36,053 nt of DNA from Chitinophagales bacterium (GTDB lineage Bacteria > Bacteroidota > Bacteroidia > Chitinophagales > Chitinophagaceae): the NCBI GenBank assembly GCA_015654595.1, contig JAATGQ010000219.1, positions 1 through 36,053 on the forward strand. The letters are read 5' to 3'. The notes beneath the pieces are model-generated. The model was not told the DNA's origin. It saw nothing but the letters and a program-made list of their open reading frames with translations, and searched no databases. This document shows, in pieces, positions 24,854-32,681 of this stretch. Every line of letters begins with the position of its first letter. The stretch's first letter is position 1. The translations under genes and the position numbers were made by a program.

Positions 24854-26356
24854 ATGCCCGGATACTTTAACAACGTCATTATGCGACATCCCAAAATACT
24901 TTTCTTATTGGCGGCCCTATCCCTGCGATTAACGCAGGCAGATGCACAGGACGCCACCGGCGCACACGATAAGTCCGGTGTCACCGATATCGGCAGCGTC
25001 CTGCCGCTGAAGCAGGCCGTCGATATCGCGATAAAAAACAACCTGCTGATCAACCAGGCCGACATCGCCCTCGAAACGCAAAAACTGGCGATGAACCAGG
25101 CCTATGATAATATGCTGCCCTATATCAGCGGCGCCGCCAGCCAACAGATCGGTTTTGGCCGTACACTGAACTCTTACGACTATACCTACGTTAACCAGGT
25201 TCAGACCGGCAGCTATACGGTGTCAGGCAACCTGACCCTGTTCAGCGGTCTGCAGATCCAGAACAATATCCGCTACAACCGCAATCTGTACAACGCCAAC
25301 AAACTCGACCTCCAGCAACAAAAGGACAATATCACACTTAACGTCATCCTGGCCTATCTGCAGGTACTTAGCAGCATAGATCAGCTGGCTATAGCCCGCG
25401 AACAGGCAGACGTGGACAAACGTCAGCTCGACCGCCTCGATACGCTTAACCAATCCGGCGCCCTGCTGATCCTGTCCAACCTGTCCGATCTCCAGGGACA
25501 ATACGCGTCCGACCAGGTCAATATCACAACAGCCGTCAACACACTGGAAACCGCTAAGGTCAACTTGTTCGCGCTGCTGAACGTGCCCTACAAAAGAGAC
25601 GTGGAATACGAAAAGACGCCAGCCTCACTCGAAGTCAGCGAAGAAAACCAGGCCTCCGACAGTATCTATAGGATCGCCCTCCAGATCATCCCCAACATCA
25701 AGTCGGCAGATCTGAAAGAAAAGGCTTATGAAAGAGCACTGTCGGCCGCAAAAGGCGCCTACTACCCCACTTTGTCCTTCTATGGCGGTATCGGAACCAG
25801 CTACTACAGCCTGGCCTATACACAGAGTCCTACCACGCTGACCACAGGCGTAAAAACGGGCGATTATGTAAATGTAGGCGGTACCAATGTCGATGTACTG
25901 GAAGACGTCCAGAACTATAGCAACAAGAAAATGTCCTGGGGCGACCAGTTCTCCAACAACAAACAGTCTTATATCGGGCTTCAGTTGAACGTTCCCATCC
26001 TCAATTACCTGAGAGCACGCAATGGCGTCAAGCAGGCGCGGATCAACGTAAAGAATGCGCAGATCAATGCCAACAACGCCAAGCTCACCCTTCAGCAAAA
26101 TGTCGAACTGGCTTACCAGAATATGATCGCATCCTATAAGACCTATAAGTCTTATATCGATGAAGTGGAAGGATACAAAGAATCCTTCCGGATAACCGAG
26201 ATCCGGTTCAACGAAGGGGTAATCACCTCTGACGTCTATCTGTTGGCAAAGAATAATATCGACAGGGCCACGACCAACCTGGCCGCCGCAAAGTATACCT
26301 ATATCTTCCGGACAAAAGTGCTGGATTATTACCAGGGTAAGCTAAGCGTACAATAA
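24854..26356 (+). CDS. TolC-type outer membrane efflux protein
   Basis: A 500-residue outer membrane channel of the TolC family. A signal peptide ending near ADAQD is seen best if translation starts at the inner Met (24881, MRHPKILFLLAALSL); the ATG at 24854 is four bases after the ATPase stop and would also work. Two repeats of the outer membrane efflux domain follow, each with long amphipathic helices (e.g. residues 60-100, 150-230, 290-320 and 400-470) and the pattern FSGLQIQNNIRYNR. It would form the exit duct for the adaptor and permeases of this locus. A strong terminator follows. Confidence 0.92.
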   Translation: MPGYFNNVIMRHPKILFLLAALSLRLTQADAQDATGAHDKSGVTDIGSVLPLKQAVDIAIKNNLLINQADIALETQKLAMNQAYDNMLPYISGAASQQIGFGRTLNSYDYTYVNQVQTGSYTVSGNLTLFSGLQIQNNIRYNRNLYNANKLDLQQQKDNITLNVILAYLQVLSSIDQLAIAREQADVDKRQLDRLDTLNQSGALLILSNLSDLQGQYASDQVNITTAVNTLETAKVNLFALLNVPYKRDVEYEKTPASLEVSEENQASDSIYRIALQIIPNIKSADLKEKAYERALSAAKGAYYPTLSFYGGIGTSYYSLAYTQSPTTLTTGVKTGDYVNVGGTNVDVLEDVQNYSNKKMSWGDQFSNNKQSYIGLQLNVPILNYLRARNGVKQARINVKNAQINANNAKLTLQQNVELAYQNMIASYKTYKSYIDEVEGYKESFRITEIRFNEGVITSDVYLLAKNNIDRATTNLAAAKYTYIFRTKVLDYYQGKLSVQ

Positions 26357-26371
26357 CAACTCACTCTCTAT

Positions 26372-26403
26372 AAAAAAGGCGACACTTATGTGTCGCCTTT
26401 TTT
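26372..26403. terminator. Bidirectional terminator between the TolC-type gene and metX
   Basis: GGCGACAC (26378-26385), loop TTAT and GTGTCGCC (26390-26397) form an 8-bp perfect stem. It is flanked by six A on the left and six T on the right, so it can stop transcription from either side. The T-run overlaps the metX stop codon. Confidence 0.85.
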
Positions 26404-27487
26404 ATGAGCCCATCATCCATTCCCCAAGGAGAACGCCGATCTTTTTGCCCTCCACGATAAATCCATCATGCCCAAAAACGGAATCGATCTCCTTCAATGT
26501 CGCATTGGGCATTTGCTCCGCCATATGCCGCTGTTCAGCCAGCGGGCAGAGAATATCACTGGTCACCCCGATCAGCAGCGTCTCCTGTGTAATACTTTTC
26601 AGCACGGAATTCAGGTCTCCTCCACGGCCGCGGGCCAGGTTATGACTGTCCAGAGCCTTGGTAAGGATCCAATAGGAGAATACGTTGAACCGTTCGACAA
26701 GCTTATCGCCCTGGTGGTTGATATAGGATGACGCCTTGAACCCATCCAGTTTTTCGCTGTCATGATCGGTCTGCTTCTGCACCATGATATTGTAGTTGCG
26801 ATAGGTCAGCATACCGATGGCGCGGGCCGCCTTCAGCCCTTTTGCCCCGGCATCCGGCCGGAAGTCACGCCAGCTGCAGTCGGCTTCTATCGCCAGCCGC
26901 TGCGCCGTATGGATCGCGATGCCCCAGGCGCTTTCTGCAGGAGACGTGGCGATCAGGAACAGCTTCCCGATGAGGTCTTTTTCCATGACGCACCACTCCA
27001 AAGCCTGATAGCCGCCCATACTGCCGCCCATCAACAGATAGATCTTTTCGATACCCAGGTGCTCACGCAAAAGGATATGCGCCCGGACCATGTCGCGGAT
27101 CGTCAGCTGCGGAAACCGGCTATAATATGGCTCGCCCGGTTCGACACTATCCGCCCCGTCGCCAGACCCGCTCACCGCAGCCCTTCCAGGCTCGCCCGGT
27201 ATCCTGTTTCCCGGCATTTCCGTCAAAGGTCCCGAACTGCCATAGCAGGAGCCCAGGATGTTGGCACAAACGATAAAATACTTTTCCGGGTCGATCGGCG
27301 TCTCCGCCCCAACCACACCCGGCCACCAGCCGGCCACATCCGAGTTGGCCGTCAGGGCATGACAAACCCATACCACATTGCTCTTATCCGCATTTAGCCG
27401 GCCATACGTATGATAAGCCACGGTAACGGCAGGCAGGGCCCCCCCGCCTTCCAGCAAAAAGGGTTGGTTAGACGTAAAATAATTCAT
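26402..27487 (-). CDS. metX: Homoserine O-acetyltransferase
   Basis: A 361-residue alpha/beta-hydrolase-fold acyltransferase that activates homoserine for methionine synthesis. The catalytic triad is Ser156 in GGSMGG, Asp311 in TSDILCP and His340 in FGHDGF. The conserved NILGSCYGSSGP segment is present. Residues about 98-118 form an unusual Gly/Glu/Pro-rich insert bounded by a 12-bp direct repeat. I chose the start at 27487; an open frame continues to 28009 but is antisense to the OsmC gene and lacks family similarity. The sulfhydrylase for the next step is encoded at 28071-29228. Whether acetyl- or succinyl-CoA is used cannot be settled from sequence alone. Confidence 0.92.
   Translation of the reverse strand: MNYFTSNQPFLLEGGGALPAVTVAYHTYGRLNADKSNVVWVCHALTANSDVAGWWPGVVGAETPIDPEKYFIVCANILGSCYGSSGPLTEMPGNRIPGEPGRAAVSGSGDGADSVEPGEPYYSRFPQLTIRDMVRAHILLREHLGIEKIYLLMGGSMGGYQALEWCVMEKDLIGKLFLIATSPAESAWGIAIHTAQRLAIEADCSWRDFRPDAGAKGLKAARAIGMLTYRNYNIMVQKQTDHDSEKLDGFKASSYINHQGDKLVERFNVFSYWILTKALDSHNLARGRGGDLNSVLKSITQETLLIGVTSDILCPLAEQRHMAEQMPNATLKEIDSVFGHDGFIVEGKKIGVLLGEWMMGS
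27129..27200 (-). repeat. 12-bp direct repeat bounding an in-frame insert in metX
   Basis: GGCTCGCCCGGT occurs at 27129-27140 and 27189-27200, 60 bases apart. Each copy encodes PGEP, and the 20-residue period (one copy plus the 48 bases between) reads as an in-frame, low-complexity addition. A slippage or duplication origin is likely. Confidence 0.75.
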
Positions 27488-27532
27488 GAAGCCATTTCTC
27501 AATTTCGATGCAAAATAAGTGCAAGACCGCCG

Positions 27533-27540
27533 TAACTTTG
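27533..27540 (+). promoter_or_regulatory. Candidate -7 box of the OsmC gene
   Basis: TAACTTTG is an exact match to TAnnTTTG and lies 16 bases before the OsmC start codon. No TTG is found at the usual distance upstream. The 69-base gap must also hold the metX promoter, which I could not place. No SAM riboswitch-like element is visible there. Confidence 0.4.
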
Positions 27541-27556
27541 CAAAAATCTTTATTGC

Positions 27557-28018
27557 ATGATACAGATTCATCTCGACAGGGTAAATGGGGATTTTGGATT
27601 CGAGGCCACAGACGCAACAGGACATACGGTAAGAATGGACAGCAACCCGGAATCCGGCGGCGAAGATTTTGGCGTCCGCCCTATGCAAATGCTCCTGATG
27701 GGCCTTGGAGGATGCAGCGGCATCGATATCGTATCGATCCTCAAAAAGCAGCGCCAGACCATCGAAAGCTTTAAAATGGACATCGGCGGCGAACGCGAAA
27801 AAGAGAAGGAACCCTCCCTCTGGGAAACCATCCACCTTCATTTTTGGCTGACCGGGAAGATCGACCCCGACAAGGCAAAAAGAGCCTGCGAACTTTCCAT
27901 GGACAAGTATTGCTCCGTGGCAGCCACCCTGAAAGCCGCGCATGCCAGCTTTAGCTGGGAAGTATCCGTCAACGGCCAATCTTTCTATTCGACCCGGTCC
28001 GCACAACAACTTTCATAA
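27557..28018 (+). CDS. OsmC/YhfA-family redox protein
   Basis: A 153-residue OsmC-family protein. The two family cysteines are at Cys53 (LGGCSGIDIV) and Cys119 (KYCSVAATL), which in OsmC and Ohr form the peroxidatic pair; the wider spacing and YhfA-like sequence make this a general OsmC-like protein. Its gene lies between divergent metX and downstream metZ, and 52 bases separate it from metZ. It may therefore be co-transcribed with the sulfhydrylase, which would link sulfur assimilation with thiol redox protection. That link is inference. Confidence 0.88.
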   Translation: MIQIHLDRVNGDFGFEATDATGHTVRMDSNPESGGEDFGVRPMQMLLMGLGGCSGIDIVSILKKQRQTIESFKMDIGGEREKEKEPSLWETIHLHFWLTGKIDPDKAKRACELSMDKYCSVAATLKAAHASFSWEVSVNGQSFYSTRSAQQLS

Positions 28019-28026
28019 TTCATCCC

Positions 28027-28056
28027 GGTGATCGGCCCCAGCCGGGACCGGTCACC
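28027..28056 (+). other. Hairpin upstream of the metZ-type gene
   Basis: GGTGATCGG (28027-28035) pairs with CCGGTCACC (28048-28056) as nine continuous pairs with one G-U. No U-tract follows, so it is not a standard terminator; it could influence translation of the gene 15 bases downstream. Confidence 0.45.
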
Positions 28057-28070
28057 ATATACCTCCATTT

Positions 28071-29228
28071 ATGTCCCATCGTATCACAAAAGCCATCCGT
28101 ATCCGCTCGGACCGGACTGCGGACCGCGAACATTCCTCCCCCGTCTATCTGACCAGCAGCTTCGCTTTCGACGACGCCGAACAGATGCGGGCCACTTTTG
28201 CCGACGAAAACGATGACTATATTTATACCCGGTTCAGCAATCCTACCGTCCAGGAGTTTACCGATCGCCTCGTAGCGCTGGAAGGCGCCGAAGACGGATT
28301 TGCCACCGCATCCGGTATGAGCGCCATCGTAGCCTCCTTCCTCAGCTTCTTGAAGAAAGGCGATCACCTGCTGGCCTGCAACGCGATCTTCGGCAGCACA
28401 CACACCGTCATCACAAAATTTCTACCTAAATACGGGATAGAATATACCTACGTAGATGCGACCGACACCAGCAAATGGGAAGCAGCCATCCAACCCAATA
28501 CCAGGATGCTTTACCTCGAGTCTCCAACCAACCCGGGTCTTGACATCGTCGATCTGGCCGCTGCAGGCAAAATTGCCAAAAAGCACAACCTGATCTTTAA
28601 TGTCGACAACTGCTTTGCTACGCCCATAGGACAAACTCCCATCGACTTCGGAGCCGATCTGGTCGTCCATTCCGCCACAAAATGGATTGACGGACAGGGC
28701 CGCGTGCTCGGCGGCGCCATCGTTGGCAGAAAAGACCTGATCAAGGAAATTTATGCCTTCTGCCGCAGCACAGGCCCCGCACTCTCCCCCTTTAACGCCT
28801 GGGTGCTGAGCCGCAGCCTCGAAACCCTCGACGTCCGGATGGAAAGACATTCCTCCAATGCCCTGTATATTGCTGAAAGACTGGAAGGCCATGAAAAACT
28901 CAGCTGGCTGAAGTATCCCTTCCTGCCCAGCCACCCCCAGTACGCAATCGCCAAATCGCAGATGAAGAATGGCGGCGGCATCCTTTGCTTCGAACTTAAG
29001 GGAGGCCTGCAGGCCGGACGCGAATTCCTGGACAAGCTGAAGATGCTCTCACTGACCGCCAATCTCGGCGATACCCGCAGCATCGCTTCCCACCCAGCCT
29101 CGACCACTCACGCCAAGCTGACAGACGAAGAAAGGGCCAAGGTCAATATTACGCCTGGCCTGATCCGGATCTTGGTTGGACTCGAACATCGCGACGACAT
29201 CCTGAACGATATTCTCCAGGCCCTCTGA
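28071..29228 (+). CDS. metZ: O-acyl-homoserine sulfhydrylase (MetZ-type, PLP-dependent)
   Basis: A 385-residue enzyme of the Cys/Met metabolism PLP family. Lys204 in HSATKWIDGQG is the Schiff-base lysine; YTRFSNPT (52-59), the ASGMSAI loop and ESPTNPG (150-156) are the PLP- and substrate-binding segments. The length and the WIDGQGRVLGG sequence fit O-succinyl- or O-acetylhomoserine sulfhydrylase (MetZ) better than cystathionine gamma-synthase, although methionine gamma-lyase is a near relative. With MetX it forms the direct sulfhydrylation route from homoserine to homocysteine. The acyl donor is not certain. A strong terminator follows. Confidence 0.85.
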   Translation: MSHRITKAIRIRSDRTADREHSSPVYLTSSFAFDDAEQMRATFADENDDYIYTRFSNPTVQEFTDRLVALEGAEDGFATASGMSAIVASFLSFLKKGDHLLACNAIFGSTHTVITKFLPKYGIEYTYVDATDTSKWEAAIQPNTRMLYLESPTNPGLDIVDLAAAGKIAKKHNLIFNVDNCFATPIGQTPIDFGADLVVHSATKWIDGQGRVLGGAIVGRKDLIKEIYAFCRSTGPALSPFNAWVLSRSLETLDVRMERHSSNALYIAERLEGHEKLSWLKYPFLPSHPQYAIAKSQMKNGGGILCFELKGGLQAGREFLDKLKMLSLTANLGDTRSIASHPASTTHAKLTDEERAKVNITPGLIRILVGLEHRDDILNDILQAL

Positions 29229-29240
29229 CGAACAGGCCCT

Positions 29241-29280
29241 CAAATAGAAGCCCCGGTAAAACCGGGGCTTCTATTTGTTA
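29241..29280. terminator. Long hairpin terminator between metZ and gltA
   Basis: A 17-bp perfect inverted repeat (29241-29257 with 29261-29277, loop AAA) with core AGCCCCGGT/ACCGGGGCT. It ends in CTATTTGTTA on the plus strand and CTATTTG on the minus strand, so it can serve both convergent genes. Confidence 0.85.
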
Positions 29281-29334
29281 ACTATTATGTGGAAAACGAG
29301 GGGGATAAACCGCGTTTTTACGTGCATAACTGAC

Positions 29335-30660
29335 CTATTCTCCCCAAATCTCTCCCTTACCGTTCAGCCAATCCTTGACGAGCTCGGTAGTAACAGACTT
29401 CGGACGCTCGATCGGAAATCCCAGAGCGCGATCCCAGATCAGGCTCGCCAATACCCCCAGGGCACGGCTAACGCCAAACAAAACGGTGTAAAACTCATAT
29501 TCGACCAGCCCATAATGAACCAGCAAGGCGCCGCTATGCGCGTCGACATTGGGCCAGGGATTCTTGATCTTGCCCAGGGACTGCAGAATAGGCGGTACTG
29601 TTTCGTATATATTCCATACGGTCTGAACCAATGGATCATCCGGCATGTGTTTCTTTCCAAATTCCATCTGCGCCGCAAAACGAGGATCGGTCTTACGCAA
29701 AACGGCGTGTCCATAACCCGGAACAACCTTGCCTTCACCCAGGGTCTTCTTGACATAAGCTTCGATCTGCTCCTTGCCGGGCAGTTCGACACCCAATTCC
29801 GCCCTCATTTCCTGTATCCACTTGATCACTTCCTGGTTAGCCAGTCCGTGCAACGGTCCCGCCAGCCCGTTCATACCGGCGGCAAAGCTCAGATAGGGAT
29901 CGCTCAACGCAGATCCAACCAGGTGCGTAGTATGAGCGCTGACATTCCCACCTTCGTGATCGGCGTGAATGGTCATATATAAACGCATCAGCTCACGGAA
30001 GGCTTCATCTTCATAGCCAAGCATGTGCGCAAAGTTGCCCGCCCAGTCCAAAAGACCGTCGGGATGAATATGATCCTCGTCCTTGTATTTCCGGCGATAG
30101 ATATAAGCCGCCACACGGGGAAGCCTGGCGATCAGGTCCATCGCGTCGTCGAAAACCGCTTCCCAATAGTCCTTCTTATTCATGCCTTTGGCATAACGCT
30201 CGGCAAATTTGCTTTCGGTCTGCAGCGCCATGATCGCAATGACGAATTGCGTCATCGGATGCGAATCCTTTGGAATCGCCTCGATAGCATCAAAAACATG
30301 ATTGGGGACATGACTGCGGCGCTGCCAGTTAGCTGTAATATCATGGACATCCTCCTCGGAAGGCAGCTCTCCCATCAACATCAAATGAAAAAGCCCCTCG
30401 GGCAGCGGTTCGGTCCCGCCAGGCGCCTTTGGCAGCTGCTGTTGCAATTCAGGGATGGAATATCCACGAAAACGAATACCCTCCTGCGCGTCAAGCAAAG
30501 AGGTCTCGGAAACCAGCCCGGTTATACCACGCATCCCCTGGTATATCTGGGAAAGGGAAACCTCCCCTATTTTCTTACTTCCATGCTCTTTGATCAATTC
30601 TTTAATTTCGGCAGCAACCGTATCGGCTTTTGACTTGAACCGCTCTTTTGATAATGTCAT
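29335..30660 (-). CDS. gltA: Citrate synthase, mitochondrial-like type
   Basis: A 441-residue citrate synthase, the entry enzyme of the TCA cycle, condensing oxaloacetate and acetyl-CoA. The catalytic residues are His271 ([14 protein letters not shown]), His318 (GYGHAVLR) and Asp373 (NVDAHSG). The stretch [18 protein letters not shown] and the segment after it follow the mitochondrial enzyme closely rather than the E. coli hexameric GltA. The length also fits the eukaryotic-like dimeric form, which would lack NADH inhibition. The gene is monocistronic, with its own candidate promoter about 95 bases upstream and a shared terminator downstream. Confidence 0.93.
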   Translation of the reverse strand: MTLSKERFKSKADTVAAEIKELIKEHGSKKIGEVSLSQIYQGMRGITGLVSETSLLDAQEGIRFRGYSIPELQQQLPKAPGGTEPLPEGLFHLMLMGELPSEEDVHDITANWQRRSHVPNHVFDAIEAIPKDSHPMTQFVIAIMALQTESKFAERYAKGMNKKDYWEAVFDDAMDLIARLPRVAAYIYRRKYKDEDHIHPDGLLDWAGNFAHMLGYEDEAFRELMRLYMTIHADHEGGNVSAHTTHLVGSALSDPYLSFAAGMNGLAGPLHGLANQEVIKWIQEMRAELGVELPGKEQIEAYVKKTLGEGKVVPGYGHAVLRKTDPRFAAQMEFGKKHMPDDPLVQTVWNIYETVPPILQSLGKIKNPWPNVDAHSGALLVHYGLVEYEFYTVLFGVSRALGVLASLIWDRALGFPIERPKSVTTELVKDWLNGKGEIWGE

Positions 30661-30752
30661 GATGCAAGCTGGTTTTATACGTCAACCCTGATAACGGTCA
30701 GGGCCAACTAATTGATTTACCGGGGCGAACCAGGAGTCCGCTTATTACCGGA

Positions 30753-30783
30753 TAAAGTTAATATACAGACAGTTGTATAACAA
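30753..30783 (-). promoter_or_regulatory. Candidate gltA promoter with operator-like palindrome
   Basis: On the minus strand TTG (30783-30781), a 20-base spacer and TAACTTTA (30760-30753) match the Bacteroidetes promoter with one mismatch. The spacer contains TATACA-GACAGT-TGTATA (30762-30779), a perfect 6-bp inverted repeat that may bind a regulator. The leader would be about 85-90 nt. Confidence 0.5.
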
Positions 30784-30848
30784 ATGATTTCCCATTAAAA
30801 TAGGGTTAAGGAGCCTTGTTCTGGCGCCTGCAGCTCAGCAGCAGCGGG

Positions 30849-31943
30849 TTATTTAGGAGTGCGGTAATAAATCACAACGGCAACACCGCTAAAGATTATA
30901 TTCGGCAGCCAGGCCGCCAGCATCGGAGAAAAATGCCCCTTCGTGGAAAAAGTCACCGCAAACTTGTCCATTACAACGAAAATAGCCGCTGTCACGATAC
31001 CCAGCGCAAGATGTACTCCACTCCCGCCCCGGATCTTCCTGCTGGCCAGGACCGCCCCGATCACCGCCATGATGATGACCGAAAAAGGCGTAGCATCCCT
31101 ATGATAAAGCTCCACCTTGAAGGTGTTGAGGCCCTCCGAGCCTCTCAATTCTTCCATATGGATAAACTCGCGCAGCTCCGGCGTTGTCAGCTTGTCTTTG
31201 AGATAGTCGTCCCGTCGAAGCTCGTTGGGCTTTACATTGAGGTTCACATGCATCGTATCCAGCCGCTTCAGCTTCTCGTGAACACCGTCTATATCCCGTT
31301 GAACGACGCCAGCCAGCCTCCAGTCCTTCTTTTGAGCATCCCAACGGATAGCGTCCGCCCGCACGGTATAGTAAACCTTATTGGTCTTGAGCTTCTGCAG
31401 AAAAAAGTTGCTGGCAGTCTTGTTGACCGTATCATAGTAACGGAACCCGACAAAGGTCGTAGGGTCCACCCGCAGATAGAAGTTGTTGTTCTTCCAGGGA
31501 TCGCCATTATAAGAACTGTTCCGGTCGACATAGACGGCCTGCCAGGTCGTACGGATATCATTGGCCCGGGGAACCCAGTACTGGCTCGCCAGCCAGAAGA
31601 TGATCGCCAGGAAAGCAGATCCGACAATATAGGGACGCAGCATCCGGTTGTAACGAACACCGCCCGCCAGGATGGCGATAAACTCTGAACGCCCCGCCAT
31701 CTTACTGCTGAAGTAGATCACGGCAATGAACACCATCAACGGGTAGATCATCGACATGATAAAAGGGATGAACCCGATATAGTAGTTGGTGACCAGCTGC
31801 CAGAAGGTCTGCCCCGAACGAACCATGTCATCGGCTTTCTCACTGGTATCGATCACCACCGCAATAACCGTGATTACCAACATGGTAAACACAAAAGTCC
31901 CGATGAACTTCTTCAGTATATAGTTATCCAGTAATTTAAACAT
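30849..31943 (-). CDS. LptF/LptG family permease (YjgP/YjgQ)
   Basis: A 364-residue permease of the LptF/LptG family, which extracts lipopolysaccharide from the inner membrane as part of the LptBFG ABC transporter. Helices at the N-terminus (about residues 12-33, 54-77 and 100-120), a periplasmic beta-jellyroll region (about 125-265) and three C-terminal helices (about 275-360) are visible. The N-terminus LLDNYILKKFIGTFVFTM is typical of Bacteroidota LptG homologues. It lies downstream of tgt, an arrangement I recall from many Bacteroidota, here with a hydrolase gene and a GC-rich palindrome in between. LptF and LptG cannot be told apart safely. Confidence 0.9.
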   Translation of the reverse strand: MFKLLDNYILKKFIGTFVFTMLVITVIAVVIDTSEKADDMVRSGQTFWQLVTNYYIGFIPFIMSMIYPLMVFIAVIYFSSKMAGRSEFIAILAGGVRYNRMLRPYIVGSAFLAIIFWLASQYWVPRANDIRTTWQAVYVDRNSSYNGDPWKNNNFYLRVDPTTFVGFRYYDTVNKTASNFFLQKLKTNKVYYTVRADAIRWDAQKKDWRLAGVVQRDIDGVHEKLKRLDTMHVNLNVKPNELRRDDYLKDKLTTPELREFIHMEELRGSEGLNTFKVELYHRDATPFSVIIMAVIGAVLASRKIRGGSGVHLALGIVTAAIFVVMDKFAVTFSTKGHFSPMLAAWLPNIIFSGVAVVIYYRTPK

Positions 31944-31991
31944 GCTGCGCGCAAAAATAATGGAAATGCGTTACAGCAGCCTGTTAAATAT

Positions 31992-32019
31992 CGGCCGGCC
32001 GCCCCGGGGCGGCCGGCCG
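31992..32019. repeat. 28-bp perfect all-G/C palindrome
   Basis: The arms CGGCCGGCCGCCCC and GGGGCGGCCGGCCG meet at 32005/32006 with no spacer. It lies between the hydrolase stop and the LptF/G start. RNA from either strand would fold into a very stable hairpin, but neither side has a proper U-tract for the minus-strand operon. It also contains two overlapping-type GGCCGGCC sites and a central CCCGGG. Confidence 0.85.
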
Positions 32020-32024
32020 GTCAC

Positions 32025-32624
32025 TTATCTTTTTTCCAGCTGGGCGATGATCGCATCCGTACTATCCACTTCCCCCATACGCGGGAAAATGACGTTAATG
32101 CTGTTATCATGCGCAGAGGCTACGGCATCTGTCATAGCATCTTCAGCAAAAGCCAGGTTATAGCCGCGTTCAAAAGCAGCCCTTGCCGTTCCCTCGACGC
32201 CGATGCTCGTCGCAATGCCGCAAAGAACGAGCTGGGTAACGCCAAGACGCTTCAATTCGCTGTCCAGGGGCGTATCACAGAAAGCATTCCAGGTCCGCTT
32301 CGTGATGTAGACGTCTTCCGCCCGCGCCCCTAGTTCGGGAACGATGGCAAACCAGCCGCCGGCTTCCATCTGATCATGCAGCTGTTTGGAGGCCACGGGA
32401 TCTTTGGGCATGCCCGGCATCTGTGTTCTGACCGTGTGGGACGGCGCATCGAAAGGTACTACGTTTACGATAAAGATGGGCAGACCCGCCTTGCGAAAAG
32501 CGGAGACCAGCCCGGCGCTGCGTTCTACGATCTCCATACCCGGACGGTGCATGTTCAGTTTTACGATACCGCCCTGCAGATCGATCACGACCAGCGCAGT
32601 CTGCTTGTCAAGTGTTGTAATCAT
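32025..32624 (-). CDS. Isochorismatase-fold (cysteine hydrolase family) protein
   Basis: A 199-residue protein of the isochorismatase-like hydrolase family. Asp15 (VVIDLQ) and Lys109 (TKRTWNAF) of the usual triad are present. The position of the nucleophilic Cys in the GxxTxxCV motif is Gly142 (GIATSIGVEG). True isochorismatases such as PhzD and EntB also lack this Cys, but the flanking sequence is otherwise that of the cysteine hydrolase group. The reaction is therefore open: it may be a non-thiol hydrolase or inactive. It sits between tgt and the LptF/G gene on the same strand, but a terminator-like hairpin separates it from tgt. Confidence 0.85.
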   Translation of the reverse strand: MITTLDKQTALVVIDLQGGIVKLNMHRPGMEIVERSAGLVSAFRKAGLPIFIVNVVPFDAPSHTVRTQMPGMPKDPVASKQLHDQMEAGGWFAIVPELGARAEDVYITKRTWNAFCDTPLDSELKRLGVTQLVLCGIATSIGVEGTARAAFERGYNLAFAEDAMTDAVASAHDNSINVIFPRMGEVDSTDAIIAQLEKR

Positions 32625-32640
32625 GCCATGAAATTATCAA

Positions 32641-32672
32641 ACAAAAGCAATCCCCGCCGGAAGGCAGGGATT
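32641..32672 (-). terminator. Terminator after tgt
   Basis: On the minus strand AATCCCTGCC (32672-32663), loop TTCC and GGCGGGGATT (32658-32649) form a 10-bp stem with one mismatch, followed by GCTTTTGT. It lies nine bases past the tgt stop. Transcription may be only partly stopped here, since the same-strand hydrolase gene starts 17 bases later. Confidence 0.65.
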
Positions 32673-32681
32673 AAATTCTGG

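Noticed and set aside
27488..27556. SAM riboswitch upstream of metX
   Set aside because: The gap is only 69 bases and shows none of the conserved SAM-riboswitch segments.
27488..28009. N-terminal extension of metX
   Set aside because: The frame stays open but runs antisense through the OsmC gene, and MetX proteins begin near the Met at 27487.
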